Below, piece after piece: positions 37,640-48,610 of a stretch of DNA of 64,000 nt. Each line of letters begins with the position of its first letter. The first letter of the stretch is position 1. Source of the DNA: Chrysochromulina tobinii (Eukaryota > Haptophyta > Prymnesiales > Chrysochromulinaceae); contig JWZX01002881.1 of assembly GCA_001275005.1 (NCBI GenBank), positions 1 through 64,000 on the forward strand. Reading direction: 5' to 3'. The notes under the pieces are model-generated. The model had not been told where the DNA came from, searched no databases, and was given only the letters and a program-made list of their open reading frames with translations. Both the position numbers and the translations under genes were made by a program.

Positions 37640-40106
37640 CCAAGAGTGCTCGTACTTCGAGAGCAGCTCACCCTGCTTGATGCCGATGTGGTCAATCTTG
37701 GAGCTCTCGAGTTCCTGAACGGCGTCCATGCCGTCCTCACCGTAGAGGAACTCGAGCACCTTGCCGGCGTTACGCACGGTGTCGTCGTATTTGACGATGA
37801 TGTCCTCCATCGCCTTCACGAGACGGCGCTGGATGTAGCCCGTCTCCGCCGTCTTGACCTTGTTGAGCACTTGGTTGACCGAATGCTCGAACGACTCCAT
37901 CATCGTCTTGCCGGGCTGGCACTCGAGCTCGGCCGACTGGGCGCGCTCGACGAGCGCCTTCACCTCGCGCTTGGACGCCTCGATGGTGGCGACGATGTCG
38001 TCCAACGTCTTCGCATCAGCGATCGTGTCACCGATCCCGATCGAGTACGAGCGCTGCAAAATCCTGTGGTTCACGACGCGCTGATGGCAGCCCAAAAAAA
38101 CGCGGGCTGCCCTGCGGCCCGTGCTCGAGCCAGATCGTGTGCACGATCGCACCGCCGCTCGTGCCAAGCATCTTCTTGTCGAGCATGCCTGCGAGCAGTT
38201 CGCCGCCGTCGGGTGAGAAGACAATCAGAGGCCATCATCGGTCGGATGCAATCAGAAGCCACCAGAGGCCATCAGAAGCGAGCATGCCTGCCAGCAACTC
38301 GCCGCCGTTGATGATGACCTTCGTGTCGGTGGGCGACATATCGTCTTTCTCGTCGTCGGGGCGACCGTTGGATGTGCCTGAGAGGTAGATGTTCGGCAAA
38401 AAGAGACCCATGATCTGCTTGCCCGTCCAGAGCGGCTTGGGCTTGAGGATGGCGGGCGCGGGCAGCTTACCCGAGAACGAGTCGAGGTGCAGGATCAGAT
38501 TCATCACGAGGTCCTTCTCGAGAAGCAGTCGGGTCGCGTGAAGGCACGCAAGCCGAGGAGGGTATCCTGCACGATGCCCATGACGAGCTTGTTCGACTGT
38601 GGCGACACGATGCAGCGCGGCGTGAGCATGATCTCGGAGCACTCGGCGCGCGTCTCGTGCGTCTGCAGCACGTGCGTGTTCATCTTGTCGCGTCAAAGTC
38701 GACATTGTACAGCGAGGTACAGCTGAGATTCATCCGGAAGGTGGAGTAGGGCATGATCTTGATGCGGTGGCCCATGATCGACATTTTGTGCAGCGACGGC
38801 TGCCGGTTGAACATGAAGATGTCGCCGTCTTGCACATGCCGCTCCACCTTGTACCCGGGCTGCAGCGCCTTTTGGACGTTTGGCTTCGACAAGCCGAGAC
38901 GCAGACCGTCGTTGCGGATGATGTAGCGTGCGCCGGGCAGCGTCGACGGCCCATTTTCAAAGAGCTCCTGCAGCTTGGCGATGTTGAAGGGCGTGACCAC
39001 CTCCGGGTACGTGAGCGTGCGTGCGACCGTGCGCGGAACGCCCACCTCATCGATGGCGAGATTCGGGTCGGGCGTGATGACCGAGCGAGCGCAGTAGTCA
39101 ACTCGCTTGCCCATGAGGTTGCCGCGGATGCGGCCCGCTTTCCCTTTGAGGCGCTGCGAGATGGACTTGAGCGGCCGACCCGAGCGTGTGGTCGCGGGCA
39201 TCATGCTCACGGAATCTGATTCTCCACCATCATCGCGATGCGGTACTGGAGCAGCCGCGTCGTCTGCAGCTGGATGTGGTTGGGCGCTCCATTCTTCTCG
39301 AGCTCTCGCAACGACTTATTGACGCGCACGATGTCCTGGAGCATGAGAGTGATGTCATCCTCGGCGCGCCCGCCCGTCGAGTCCATCTAGACCGACGGGC
39401 GCACGTGCGGCGGCGGGATCGGCAGCACGGTGAGCACCATCCAGTCGGGCCGCGCGTAAATTGGATTGAAGCCGAGCCGCAACGCATCCGAGTCGGTGAT
39501 GCCCTTGAGAATGCTATGCGCGCGCTCGGGCTGCACTTCCATCTTGCGCTCGTGGTCGTCCGTAGACTCCTTAAACTCGGCCGCGATCGTCAGCCCGTCG
39601 CGCTTGAAGTTCGGTTGCGGCGCCGAGCACGACCAGCACGTCTTCTTCGTCTTCGCAAAGTCCATCACGGCGCGCAGCCGCTGCGCCGGGTTCTTCTTGC
39701 GCGTGGCAGCGGCGAGGCGTACCCCGTCGGGGTTTGCCTTGCCGTCTTCGGCTGGCTGGTCGCCAAGGATGGCCGAGCACGAGAAGCAAACGCAGCGCAG
39801 CACCTTGAGCGTCGTGTTGAGGAAGGAGACGTGGTACATGGGCTTCGTGAGCTCCAAGTGCCCGAAGTGACCCGGGCACTCAGAGGAGTCCATGCCGCAG
39901 CTCGCGCAGTTCAGGAGGCGGTCGATGGCGCCGAGCGCCGGGTCCATGAGCCCGCCAGGGATGGGCTTGCCATTCTCAAAGGTGCGGTCAGTGACGATAT
40001 TGCACACCGACGACGCCTTCAGCTCCTCGGGACCGAGGATGCCAAACTGGACGCGGCGCACCTTGCGCACGCCCGCCTCCGAGTAGCGGAAGCTCACGCC
40101 GCTCAT
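37640..40106 (-). pseudogene. RPB1: Broken copy of RNA polymerase II largest subunit
   Basis: From ATG 40106 the frame reads as RPB1: the zinc-binding clamp (CASCGMDSSECPGHFGH), then [25 protein letters not shown], then [16 protein letters not shown]. Lesions accumulate. There is a TAG at 39387-39389, a frame change near 39198-39215, and a frame change at about 38681-38700 that destroys the catalytic DFDGD motif (DFD then out of frame). Further frame changes lie near 38520 and 38112. About 100 residues are missing near 37860, where the helix KTAETGYIQRRLVKAMED directly follows QVLN. Homology ends near 37640 and runs in frame into the AAA+ gene. No CTD is present. Family B intron relics sit near 38220-38285. 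It shares a divergent promoter region with QSOX. Some single-base changes could be assembly errors; the deletion and truncation could not. Confidence 0.8.
38180..38310 (-). repeat. Family B introner inside the RPB1 copy
   Basis: The segment encoding GGELLAGML occurs on both sides (about 38180-38208 and 38277-38310) with several differences. Between them are GAGGCCATCA-type units. Splicing GC to AG between the copies restores the RPB1 frame. Confidence 0.75.
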
Positions 40107-40336
40107 GGTGGCGGCCGACTCCGACGCTGCCGGCGGCGCGGCGCCTTGCACAGGCAGGCAGGCAGTGGCAGGGCGCCAGCGCGCACCAGCGCAGAGTGGC
40201 TCATAGGGAGACTCGCAAAGACGTGTCGAGGCCCACGACGGCGTCTTCGCGCGAACCCCGGTTCGACTGGCCAAGTGTGGAGGATGTGTGAACAAGTAAG
40301 GACGAACTGTTATTCACGACGGGCATCGGCTCGGAG

Positions 40337-41947
40337 ATGCCGCTATCCCTCCTCGTGCTCGCGAGCCACGCGCTGTACGAGCGCGACCCGCACATCGTCC
40401 AGCTGACCACCTCCAACTTCCAATCCGTGACCGAGCGCGGCACCATTGCGGTCGAATTTTTCGCGCCGTGGTGCGGCCACTGCCAGCACTTTGCTCCGAT
40501 CTGGAGCGCAACGGCAGCCAGCGCGTGCGCAGCGGCGCCGGCGCTGCTGCTCGCCGGGCTCGACTGCGTCGCCAACGACGCGACCTGCAGGAAGATGCAG
40601 ATCACATCTTTTCCGACGATCCGCCTCTTTGTGCCGGGCCGAACGCCAGCACTCGGCCAGAATCTCAACAAGTGCAAAAATGGCTGCAGCTCGCCACGAG
40701 AAATGATCCAGGCCATTTTGGGCGCGCTGCCGCCGCAGCCGACGCCCGACCTGCAGGAGCTCATCGATCAAGGGGCGGAGCGGGTCCTGAACCGCTCGCG
40801 GGCGTGCGCTACGCAGTGTCGCACGTCGCAGTGCCGCACGAGCTTCGCGTCCGCCCAGCAGCAGCAGCAGCAGCAGCAGCTCGGGTATACGAGGGTGCTC
40901 CGACGCGGCGAGGCACCGAGTGAGCTCGCGCTCCGCCCATTGCCCATCGACGATGCCGCCGGCGCGGCCCTCTACTCGTTCCGACATGAGCTCTACACCG
41001 TTGCTGCCCCGCTCGGCTCGGAACGCCATGAGGTAATAGAGAGTTGGCTGACGCTGCTCGCCAAAGCGCTGCCAGGCGCCTCGCGCCGCGCCGCCCTGGC
41101 GCGCCTCGCGCACGACGCGCGCACCGTCACGACGCCTGGGGCGTGGCAGGCGCTCCAGCAGCCTCCGCTCGCGATGGCGCTGCTTCCACAGCCTGCATGG
41201 ACGCCGTGGCTGAGCGGCCACACGCCCCGTTGGCTCGCCTGCCGTGGCTGGTCGACCGAGAGCCGCGGCTACCCATGCGGGCTCTGGACCCTCTTCCACA
41301 CGCTGCTCGCCCACAGCGACGACCCGACCGCAGCGCTCCACGCCATTGTGGGATACGTGCATCACTTTTTCGGGTGCCAGGCGTGCCGCGAGCACTTTGG
41401 TCAACTCGTTGCATCCACCAACGACCCGCCCCCCGATGGCGTTCATGCGCCGGACGCGGGGCCGGGGGGCGCACAGCTCTGGCTTTGGCGCGCCCACAAT
41501 GCTGTCAACCGCCGGCTCAACCAGAGCAGCGCGTCCGACGTACTCTCGTTGGGACTCCTCAAAGTGGATTGGCCCGATCAGGGGGCATGTCCGGGCTGCC
41601 GTGACGTGGCTGGCCGTTGGCGCAAGAATGCGGTGCTGCGCTATCTGCGCGCCACGTATTGCCGAGACAGCCTCTCGCCGTGCGCACCCTTACCTGCGGG
41701 CAAGGGGGCAGACCGCGGGAGCGGCATGGGCGGCGGCCGTGCTGGAGGGCGCGGCATGGCAACGAACGTCGAGACCTCGGAGACGTTACGGGAGACCTGG
41801 ATGCTCAACACGGTAGGCTATGCCCTCGTGCTCGCAGCCGTCCTCTTCCTCGTCGTGTCCCGTGCACGTTACCAGCGCCGCCGCATCCCGGAGCCCGTCA
41901 ACGTAGTATGCACGTACTCTCAACTGCGCCCGGCGAGAGAGGACTAA
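40337..41947 (+). CDS. QSOX: Quiescin sulfhydryl oxidase
   Basis: One uninterrupted frame of 536 residues. Residues 1-12 form a short signal peptide. A thioredoxin domain follows, with FFAPWCGHCQHF at about 41-52 and cis-Pro in FPTIRLF. A linker with polyQ (about 8) leads to the Erv/ALR flavin domain: PCGLWTLFHTLL, FFGCQACREHF (the CxxC next to FAD), LWLWRAHNAVNRRL, and a distal CPGC. A membrane helix (YALVLAAVLFLVV) and short basic tail end the protein. The enzyme oxidises thiols to disulfides with O2 in the secretory pathway. It has no introns, unlike its neighbours. Only 230 bases separate it from the divergent RPB1 copy. Confidence 0.9.
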   Translation: MPLSLLVLASHALYERDPHIVQLTTSNFQSVTERGTIAVEFFAPWCGHCQHFAPIWSATAASACAAAPALLLAGLDCVANDATCRKMQITSFPTIRLFVPGRTPALGQNLNKCKNGCSSPREMIQAILGALPPQPTPDLQELIDQGAERVLNRSRACATQCRTSQCRTSFASAQQQQQQQQLGYTRVLRRGEAPSELALRPLPIDDAAGAALYSFRHELYTVAAPLGSERHEVIESWLTLLAKALPGASRRAALARLAHDARTVTTPGAWQALQQPPLAMALLPQPAWTPWLSGHTPRWLACRGWSTESRGYPCGLWTLFHTLLAHSDDPTAALHAIVGYVHHFFGCQACREHFGQLVASTNDPPPDGVHAPDAGPGGAQLWLWRAHNAVNRRLNQSSASDVLSLGLLKVDWPDQGACPGCRDVAGRWRKNAVLRYLRATYCRDSLSPCAPLPAGKGADRGSGMGGGRAGGRGMATNVETSETLRETWMLNTVGYALVLAAVLFLVVSRARYQRRRIPEPVNVVCTYSQLRPARED

Positions 41948-42738
41948 CTTGTCGTCCAGTGCGCTCGTGTGCGGGTTTGACAGGTGACAGGACGTCGTGT
42001 CGGCCGATCGAACACGCGGCGCGGACGTGAGAGGCGCTTCAGAGAGATTTTGCCAACCTCTGAGAACCATACACGGCGTGATACGGAAGCAGCGTAATCA
42101 CAACGATCAGTAACGTTTCATTACCGGGTTTTCGCAACGTGCGGTACCGCGTACCGCCACAGGACCAAACCGAAACGCCCTACGCCGGGGGCGGGCCCGC
42201 CCCGGCTCCGCCTTGGCGTGGCCCTGGCCGCCTCCGCCGCCGCTGCGCGCTGCCGCTGGCTACAGAGACCCTCGCGTCACTAGGGTCTCTAGGCGCTCGC
42301 GTCCTCTTGTGAGTTGGCGTGACGACGATATGCCCGTGTTTTTCACGCTGACTGGCGGTTGAAATATGTAGAAAAATCACATTAGGCGTATCGTGGCTCT
42401 CGAACTAGGGATACAGTATACGGGTGTGCTACACACGCACTCGAGAAACTGCGGTTCTTGGGTTTCGGCACCTAGAGCGAACAACCGTCCCTCGCTCACA
42501 TCTCATCGCAGCCACAGTTGACGCTCGCGCAAGGCCGCCCACGTACCCGCCACACATGACATGCACGGCGGGCCCAGGTTCACCCCTCTGCCGCTCTGGG
42601 GCGGCGACACGTACGAGGAGGGGTGAAAGCCGGGAGAGTGTGCTGTCCCCGTGCACGCGTGCAGCGACGCGTGCGCGGCGAGGGCATGCGATGGCGGAAG
42701 GGCACGCGCCGCAGCTGGCGCCGCTTGCCACGAGCTGA
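41948..42738. other. Intergenic, convergent
   Basis: A GC-rich inverted segment (GGGGGCGGGCCCGCCCC) lies at about 42186-42205. An AT-rich stretch follows near 42360. I see no gene. Confidence 0.4.
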
Positions 42739-43143
42739 TCACCCAAGTCTGGAGTCGTAGCCGCCGCCGCCCGCGTGCCATGGCCTTCTGGGCTGGAAGG
42801 GCGCCTTGTTGCACGGATTGTCCACATCATTCTTGATCACTTCCTTGACTGACACCTGTTGGCTCTCCGCCGTGGGCCGCCAATGCAAGCCCTCCCCCCT
42901 GAAATGGCTCTCCACCTGCCGCGTCTGCTCGGGCGTCGCGTCGTAGTACTCCGTCTGGATCTTTTTGGGCGCGGGGAAGAGGATTTCTGAGCGCTCCTCC
43001 TCAGACAGCTGGTACCACTTTGAGCGCTCCTGGGAGCGCTGCAGCCGCTGCTCGGAGATCTTCTGCGCGTACGACATATTGGCGAGGCGCGCGTCCGCCG
43101 CGGAGACCGTCGTGTTGAAGCGCACCGCCATGGCGAACGACAT
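42739..43143 (-). CDS. Small conserved paralogue 1 of head-to-head pair
   Basis: The frame gives 134 residues from ATG 43143. It begins MSFAMAVRFNTTVSAADAR and contains SKWYQLSEEERSEILFPAP and a C-terminal RPWHAGGGGYD. It is strongly similar over its full length to the product of 43401-43808 (roughly three quarters identical by eye). The N-terminal half is charged and helical. I do not recognise the family; a structural or axonemal role would be a guess. Confidence 0.7.
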   Translation of the reverse strand: MSFAMAVRFNTTVSAADARLANMSYAQKISEQRLQRSQERSKWYQLSEEERSEILFPAPKKIQTEYYDATPEQTRQVESHFRGEGLHWRPTAESQQVSVKEVIKNDVDNPCNKAPFQPRRPWHAGGGGYDSRLG

Positions 43144-43400
43144 GTGGCCCGACGCCACAGGGACCAGCGCTCTAAAATGCGTGTCGTTTTCCAAAAGTGT
43201 CGAAACTTGGAGCGAAAAGAAATTCCGAAACGCGCCTTTTGCCGCAGTTCCTCGCTTTGGTCGAACCGGGTGTGGACAGATCCACAAAGCTGTTTTCTGG
43301 TGCCGCTCCAAATCTCATAAAACTTTGTCGGCTTTTGAAGCCCCGGAACACACGCGCTCGTATCGCACGGTAACGCGAGAGGAGACGCACGGGCACCGCC

Positions 43401-43808
43401 ATGTCGTTCGCCATGGCGGTGCGCTTCAACACGACGGTCTCCGCGGCGGACGCGCGCATGGCTAGTATGGCATACGCGCAGAGAATCGCTGAAGAGCGGC
43501 TGAAGCGCTCCCAGGAGCGCTCAAAGTGGTACCAGCTGTCTGAGGAGGAGCGCTCAGAAATCCTCTTCCCCGCGCCCAAAAAAATCCAGACGGAGTACAA
43601 CGACGCGACGCCCGAGCAACAGCGACAGGTGGAGAGCCATTTCAGAGGGGAGGGTATGCACTGGCGCCCCCCGGCGCAGAGCCAAAAGGTGACGATCAAT
43701 GACCTCGTCAAACTCGATCCAGTCAATCCAATCAACAGGGCACCCTATCAGCCCAGAAAGCCGTGGCATGCGGGAGGCGGCGGCTATGACACCGCCATGG
43801 CGTGTTGA
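43401..43808 (+). CDS. Small conserved paralogue 2 of head-to-head pair
   Basis: The frame gives 135 residues. Its first 19 residues are identical to those of the minus-strand twin, and the SQERSKWYQLSEEERSEILF region is also identical. Differences cluster in the last 35 residues before the shared PWHAGGGGYD end. The two genes share a 257-base divergent promoter that is not itself palindromic. This suggests an inverted gene duplication with constraint on the protein. Confidence 0.7.
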   Translation: MSFAMAVRFNTTVSAADARMASMAYAQRIAEERLKRSQERSKWYQLSEEERSEILFPAPKKIQTEYNDATPEQQRQVESHFRGEGMHWRPPAQSQKVTINDLVKLDPVNPINRAPYQPRKPWHAGGGGYDTAMAC

Positions 43809-44380
43809 CGCGCGTGGCGCACAACTTCGCGCTGCAGTAGTCTTGGCCACAAGCAGCATTCGTTTGAGGATGCAGCCCTGCTCTGGGAAGTGGGAACAGA
43901 TGGAAGATGCCGAGATGATCTTCCTTTAGAGATTTCACGTGGACCGTCACCTGGGGGGGCTTCTTCGTCCGGGGACTCACCCAATAGTAGCCCAGTCCTT
44001 TCATGCATGCACCGAGCGCCGTACATGCACATGTTCGTGTAGTCTGTAGATCGGCTGCGGTCTGAGTCGTCAGGACCGGGACCGACGGACCGCACACCCG
44101 CGCGATTCGGTTCCGGATGTTATTTTATTCAATAAACGTATTCATACGATATATTTGTTCATCCCCCGACCGCGCGCGGCGACGACACGCGGCGACTAAA
44201 GACGTGACTGTGGGCCGCGCCGACGGGCGAGCACACTTGAGCACACGGACCGGTCCGCCATCAAAAGACCTGACGTCACCCCGCAGTATCTACATCAGCG
44301 GTTCGCCGGGTCCAGAGTGACTCAGATGTGAGATGAGATTTCCCCCGCCGATCACCACGACTCCGATGTCTAGAGCACTC
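43809..44380. other. Intergenic, convergent
   Basis: An AT-rich segment with AATAAA (about 44130) lies about 320 bases past the plus-strand gene. No gene is seen. Confidence 0.4.
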
Positions 44381-45430
44381 TCACTTTGGCGGGAACAGCC
44401 CATCCAAATATTTTGCCACGCTCTCGTCCACCTGATCCACCTTGGTTTCGGCGGCTAAGGGGTCGGCCTCGACGGCCGTCTCCGGCTTGTAGAACCAGTG
44501 CATGAACCCGGGCAAGTTGTCCCCGGGCAGGAAGTAGGGCAAGAATGTCAGGGCAAAGAAGGCGCGCGTAATCGAGCGACGCCCACCGAGCTTTGCAATG
44601 ATCTCCTCCTTCTTTGCTTCCGAAGCACTCTCCAGAGCGACGATCTCGAGGTCGAAGCGCAGGTTGGGCTCCTCGCTCTCCTTGTCCTTGTAGGACGCCA
44701 CGTACACGCGCCTTCGCCCTCCGATCCGCATGCCAGCTACTGAGTCCTCCCAGCTAGTGCGCTTCCCATCCGGTGCGCCCACCAAATAGCCCAGAGGGCG
44801 CCCGATGCCTCCGGAGCGCGTCGTCTCTAGGACTTGGCCTGTGCTGAGCGCCGTGATCGAGTAGTGCATCTGCACAAAGTCGCCCGGCACGACCAGCTTA
44901 CCGTCGCCAACGACATCGTCGAGATACTTCGCGCCCGCCTCCGTCCTGCGCCACTGGCCGCCGACGCCGAGATCGCTGATGAGCCCCTGTATGCTGAAGA
45001 GGTCGAAGAAGCTCTTGAGAACGTCGGGCACGCTGCCAGGCGACATCTTGAACACCGCCTTGAACTCTTCAAGCGAGATCTTCCCATCGCCTTTCGTGTC
45101 AACTTGGTCAAGGATCGTTTTCGCCTCTTGCATGGAGACGGGTTTGCCAGCTTTGGCGAGTGCCGCTCGCAGCTCTTCGACATCAATGAAGCCGTCACCC
45201 GACGTATCGAACTCGTAAAAGATCGCGGATAGTTCCTTGTCCGAGCGTGGCCTGCCACTGCCCTCCTCAAAGGCCACAATGCCACCTGCACGCAGCCGGG
45301 TTGCCACCGCGCGCGGCTGCAAGATGTTGACTGCCTGCGAGTTTGACCATATCCCTCGTGTATATTGTGCAAGCCTCGCGCCCGGCGTGAACGTCAGCAA
45401 GACGCAGCAGAACAGCCCGAGCATTCGCAA
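44381..45430 (-). CDS. EF-hand plus FKBP-type peptidyl-prolyl isomerase, possibly plastid-targeted
   Basis: One frame of 349 residues. The N-terminus has a signal peptide (MLGLFCCVLLTFTPG) followed by an Arg/Ala-rich, acid-poor stretch, which together suit a bipartite plastid leader of a secondary-plastid alga. Two EF-hands follow: DTSGDGFIDVEE and DTKGDGKISLEE. The FKBP domain runs about 180-265, with VVPGDFVQMHYSI, VLETTRSG and SWEDSVAGMRIGGRRRVYV. The C-terminal region has one hydrophobic segment (FALTFLPYFLPG). The enzyme would isomerise Xaa-Pro bonds, with calcium as a likely regulator. The targeting call is inference. Confidence 0.75.
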   Translation of the reverse strand: MRMLGLFCCVLLTFTPGARLAQYTRGIWSNSQAVNILQPRAVATRLRAGGIVAFEEGSGRPRSDKELSAIFYEFDTSGDGFIDVEELRAALAKAGKPVSMQEAKTILDQVDTKGDGKISLEEFKAVFKMSPGSVPDVLKSFFDLFSIQGLISDLGVGGQWRRTEAGAKYLDDVVGDGKLVVPGDFVQMHYSITALSTGQVLETTRSGGIGRPLGYLVGAPDGKRTSWEDSVAGMRIGGRRRVYVASYKDKESEEPNLRFDLEIVALESASEAKKEEIIAKLGGRRSITRAFFALTFLPYFLPGDNLPGFMHWFYKPETAVEADPLAAETKVDQVDESVAKYLDGLFPPK

Positions 45431-45688
45431 TCAATCTTTGTGGCGAGGGACGAATCCCGCCCCACCCACTCATTGAGTGTCAATGACGAGATTTCCATGA
45501 AACTTCCTTTGGCCACACATTCATTTTCAGCAAGCTAACAACAACCAAGCAAACAATAGTACATGTATCGGTTGCGCTTGTTTAGGTACATGTGTTGTGT
45601 CGACTAATTACATAGCTTGCTTGCCTCCTTGCTGATTCGCAAGTCAAGTCAAGTTACAAGTAAGACTCAGCCCCCTCTAGCCTCTTCA

Positions 45689-46402
45689 CTACCTCAAATT
45701 GAGACCTGCCCACTGGATGGCCACCGTTTCCAACTCCTCGGCCGCCGCCCCCATTCTTCCGAGCCAGTAGGGAGGCCCGTAAGACATGTAAATCTCTTCG
45801 CCTTTCTCAACACGCCTCGCAGCCACGGCTGCTAGATGACACCCTTCGATTGAGATCGTGTGTGCATTCGCCTGTGTGATCGCAGCGGCTGCGTATTCTG
45901 CGATGTCATCTAACGTCGAGCACGTGGCGCAGTCGTTGATCACATGCGCCACGTATGCCGGATCGTTGATCAAAATCGGATCTCCTGCCACGCTGATCCC
46001 AGAGTCACCGCCAATCACAGGAATCACGTCCAGCTCCTCCGGACCCGCCTCGAGAAGTGCGTGGCGTAAAAAGTCTCGACGAGCCGTCGCGACGTGGGCG
46101 CCAAAGGCGAATCCCACGCCCTCGACCAGCGAAAGATCTGAGCGTTGCCATCGTACACGAAGATCACCAGGGTAGAAGGTAATCAGCTCGCCTCGCTCCA
46201 ACTGCCGCGCGGCAAAAAGCCCGTTGCCAGCTCCGTTGATGAGCGAAGCGCGCACGCTCACACGATTCAAATTCCAGTCCAGCCGCGTGCCAATCAACTG
46301 GTCGCGCATCGCACACGCATCCTTGGAACTGTCTATCAGTTCTTTCAATCGCTGCGCAGCCCCGTCCAGGGTGCTGCCATCCTCAATACGATGCTCTGTC
46401 AT
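45689..46402 (-). CDS. SET-domain protein
   Basis: Starting at ATG 46402 the frame gives 237 residues. SET motifs are GAGNGLFAARQLERGELITFYPG, then PAYVAHVINDCA (the NHxC-like pocket with Asn-Asp in place of Asn-His), and EKGEEIYMSYGPPYWLG. SET enzymes methylate lysines of histones or other proteins. The altered pocket makes activity uncertain. The frame stays open to 46492, but 46405-46425 contains GCATGCTGATTGC on the coding strand, a family B intron phrase, so the 5' end may be misread. Confidence 0.65.
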   Translation of the reverse strand: MTEHRIEDGSTLDGAAQRLKELIDSSKDACAMRDQLIGTRLDWNLNRVSVRASLINGAGNGLFAARQLERGELITFYPGDLRVRWQRSDLSLVEGVGFAFGAHVATARRDFLRHALLEAGPEELDVIPVIGGDSGISVAGDPILINDPAYVAHVINDCATCSTLDDIAEYAAAAITQANAHTISIEGCHLAAVAARRVEKGEEIYMSYGPPYWLGRMGAAAEELETVAIQWAGLNLR

Positions 46403-47204
46403 GCACGCAATCAGCATGCGGCCATTGCTGCGGTGTGCAAATGCGTCGTGGGCGGCGCAGAGACGCACCGGACCTGAACATGTGCCGAACATGCGCCGGG
46501 GAGGCGAAGGCGTCTGTTGTGAACACTGGCTGTGAAGAGGAAAAACGTGTCACCTCATTATGGACCCCCCACCGCGATCTCCATCGACGCCCGTCCTCCC
46601 CTGCTGGCTTCCGGAGCACATTCGATAGGCTTCCTTAAGACTTGACTTGCGAAAAAAGCGCCACCAAAGACGCCGAAATTGTATATCGTCATACTGTAAT
46701 GTATAGTGGTGTGCCGTCATAGAACACCAAAATAGACGCCTGCCATTGAAGAATGTCCCCGAGTGGCACGTGACATCAAGAGGCATTTCACGCTTTCGGT
46801 GCCCACCCCACTCAGTTTGTAATCAGGGTATGAGGAAGGGGTGCAAATCCAGATATTAATCCCTCCCCTACCCCCTTGGGTAAAACTCACCCGCCGTAAC
46901 AGACTTAGTAGCCGTGAGCGTGCGCCAGATGAGAATCTGCTCCAAAATGCGCGCCCGCGAGTGCGCTGCTCGCACTAAACATGACGCTGCTTCTGCGTTT
47001 CAACATAACGCGCACGACCTCCGGACAACCAAGCACGAGGGCCTCTATGGACGGAGGTGTGGCCGTGCCGCCTGCAGTGTTTCTTACCCCCTGACAGTGA
47101 CTCGCTCCCCGGCTGTGCGTCGCACCGCGCGCACTCAAACGATGATTCTGAGGCGCATGCCGTTCAGTCTCATAGGCTTGGCATCTTTTCCAAGGCTGAG
47201 CGTC
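46403..47204. other. Intergenic with dispersed repeat
   Basis: It contains a copy of the dispersed repeat at 47001-47065. The rest shows no gene. Confidence 0.4.
47001..47065. repeat. Dispersed repeat, copy 1
   Basis: This segment with AAGCACGAGGGCCTCTATGG and ACGGAGGTGTGGCCG matches 60952-61023 and 61040-61113. Copies also share the flank CGCGCAC.ACCTCCGGAC. Confidence 0.75.
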
Positions 47205-48571
47205 TTACTTCTTAGGCTCGAAGAGGCTGCGCGCCTGCTCGATCAGCGGCTTGACGACGCGTGGCGCCGCAAATGGAGGCGATTTTGAGGGCTCCGCTGC
47301 GGGCGTGCTCGGCGGGAAAGGGCGGGAAACGCCGATAGGCGTGGCTCCGCCTCGCGCCGCCGCGTCGGCGTCGTGGTGGAGCGTCGGCGCCGCAGCCCCC
47401 TCACGCGCCGCCTCGGGCGCTGCCTCGGGCGTTGTCTCGGGCGCTCCCTCGCGCGCTGCCTCGGGCGCCCCCTCGGGCGTTGTCTCGGGCTCCTCGTCGG
47501 AGTCGCCCCATTTGGATCGTGCGCGGCTTTGGATGGGCGGCATAGCCGGAGCGGCAGCGCGCTCGGGCGGCTCGAACGGCGGCGGCGGCGGCGGGGGCGG
47601 GGGCGGCTGCGGCGGCGGCGGCGTAGCCAGGGCAGCTTGGCTGGTGAACTTCTTGCCGGTCGTCGAGCCCGCCTTCTCGACCTCCAGAGCGGCCGCGGCG
47701 GTGCCTTCGCTCATCACGGCGCTCGGCGGCGGCTCGACACCGTCGATCGGGCCGGGCATCGGCGACTCGGGCCGTTCGCTCAAGTAGCGCATGCAGGCCG
47801 GCCAGAGCGCAGGCGGCACACGCGCCGCCAGCCCATACTCGAGGGAGACCATCGGCAGCTCCGATGGGTCATCGGCGAGCACTGCGGGCGCGAGCGGCGG
47901 CGGCGTGCCGACGGCGGCCTGGGTGGTTCCAGCGGCCTGGGTGGTTCCAGCGGCCTGGGTGGTTCCAGCGGCCTGGGAGGCTCCAGCGGCCTGGGTGGCT
48001 CCAGCGGCCTGGGAGGCTCCAGCCTGGTTCGTCGTCCCGACGGCGAGCGACTGCGTCTTGAGGAAGGTGACCAGGTGCTCAGGCGAGAGGCTCGACGAGA
48101 GGATGCGTAGATTCACAGGCTCGTGCAGCACCGCACAGAGCAGGGTGGGCAACAGGACTTGGCGGCAGCGCGGCTCGCAAAAGTAACGGAAGGGCAGCTC
48201 GACCAGCCGGTGGAGCATCGTGGGGTGGGCACCCCAACGCCAGCGCAGAGCCTCCGCATTCCGCGGAGAGTGCAGGCAGAAGAGGCCAAGGAGCAGCAGG
48301 ACCTCATGCAGCAGCAGCCGCAGCTCAGCGGTCACGGCGGCGTCGTCGGCCGCAGGCGAGCTGGACGGCCGCGCGGCGAGCGGCGAGGCGCGTCCGCTCG
48401 CGGGACTCGCGAGGCCCACGCCGGTGCCCGCGCCGCCCGGCTCCGTGCGCACTTGAGCCTTCTCGACGGCCCCGAAAAGGGAGAGGGTGAGGTGCGCCAG
48501 CTGGAACGTGTGCAGTCGCAACTCTTCGGCGCCCAGTGCGCGCCGCAGGAAGCAGTCGTCGCCGCCCCCGC

Positions 48572-48610
<39 letters not shown>

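Noticed and set aside
36302-39389. Reassignment of TAG to an amino acid
   Set aside because: Several well-supported genes end in TAG at the expected place (for example at 3040, 45689 and 56024), so TAG still works as a stop.
27287-40106. A single genuine RPB1-AAA+ fusion protein
   Set aside because: The RPB1 part has a stop, frame changes and a large deletion, so it cannot be translated through as one product.
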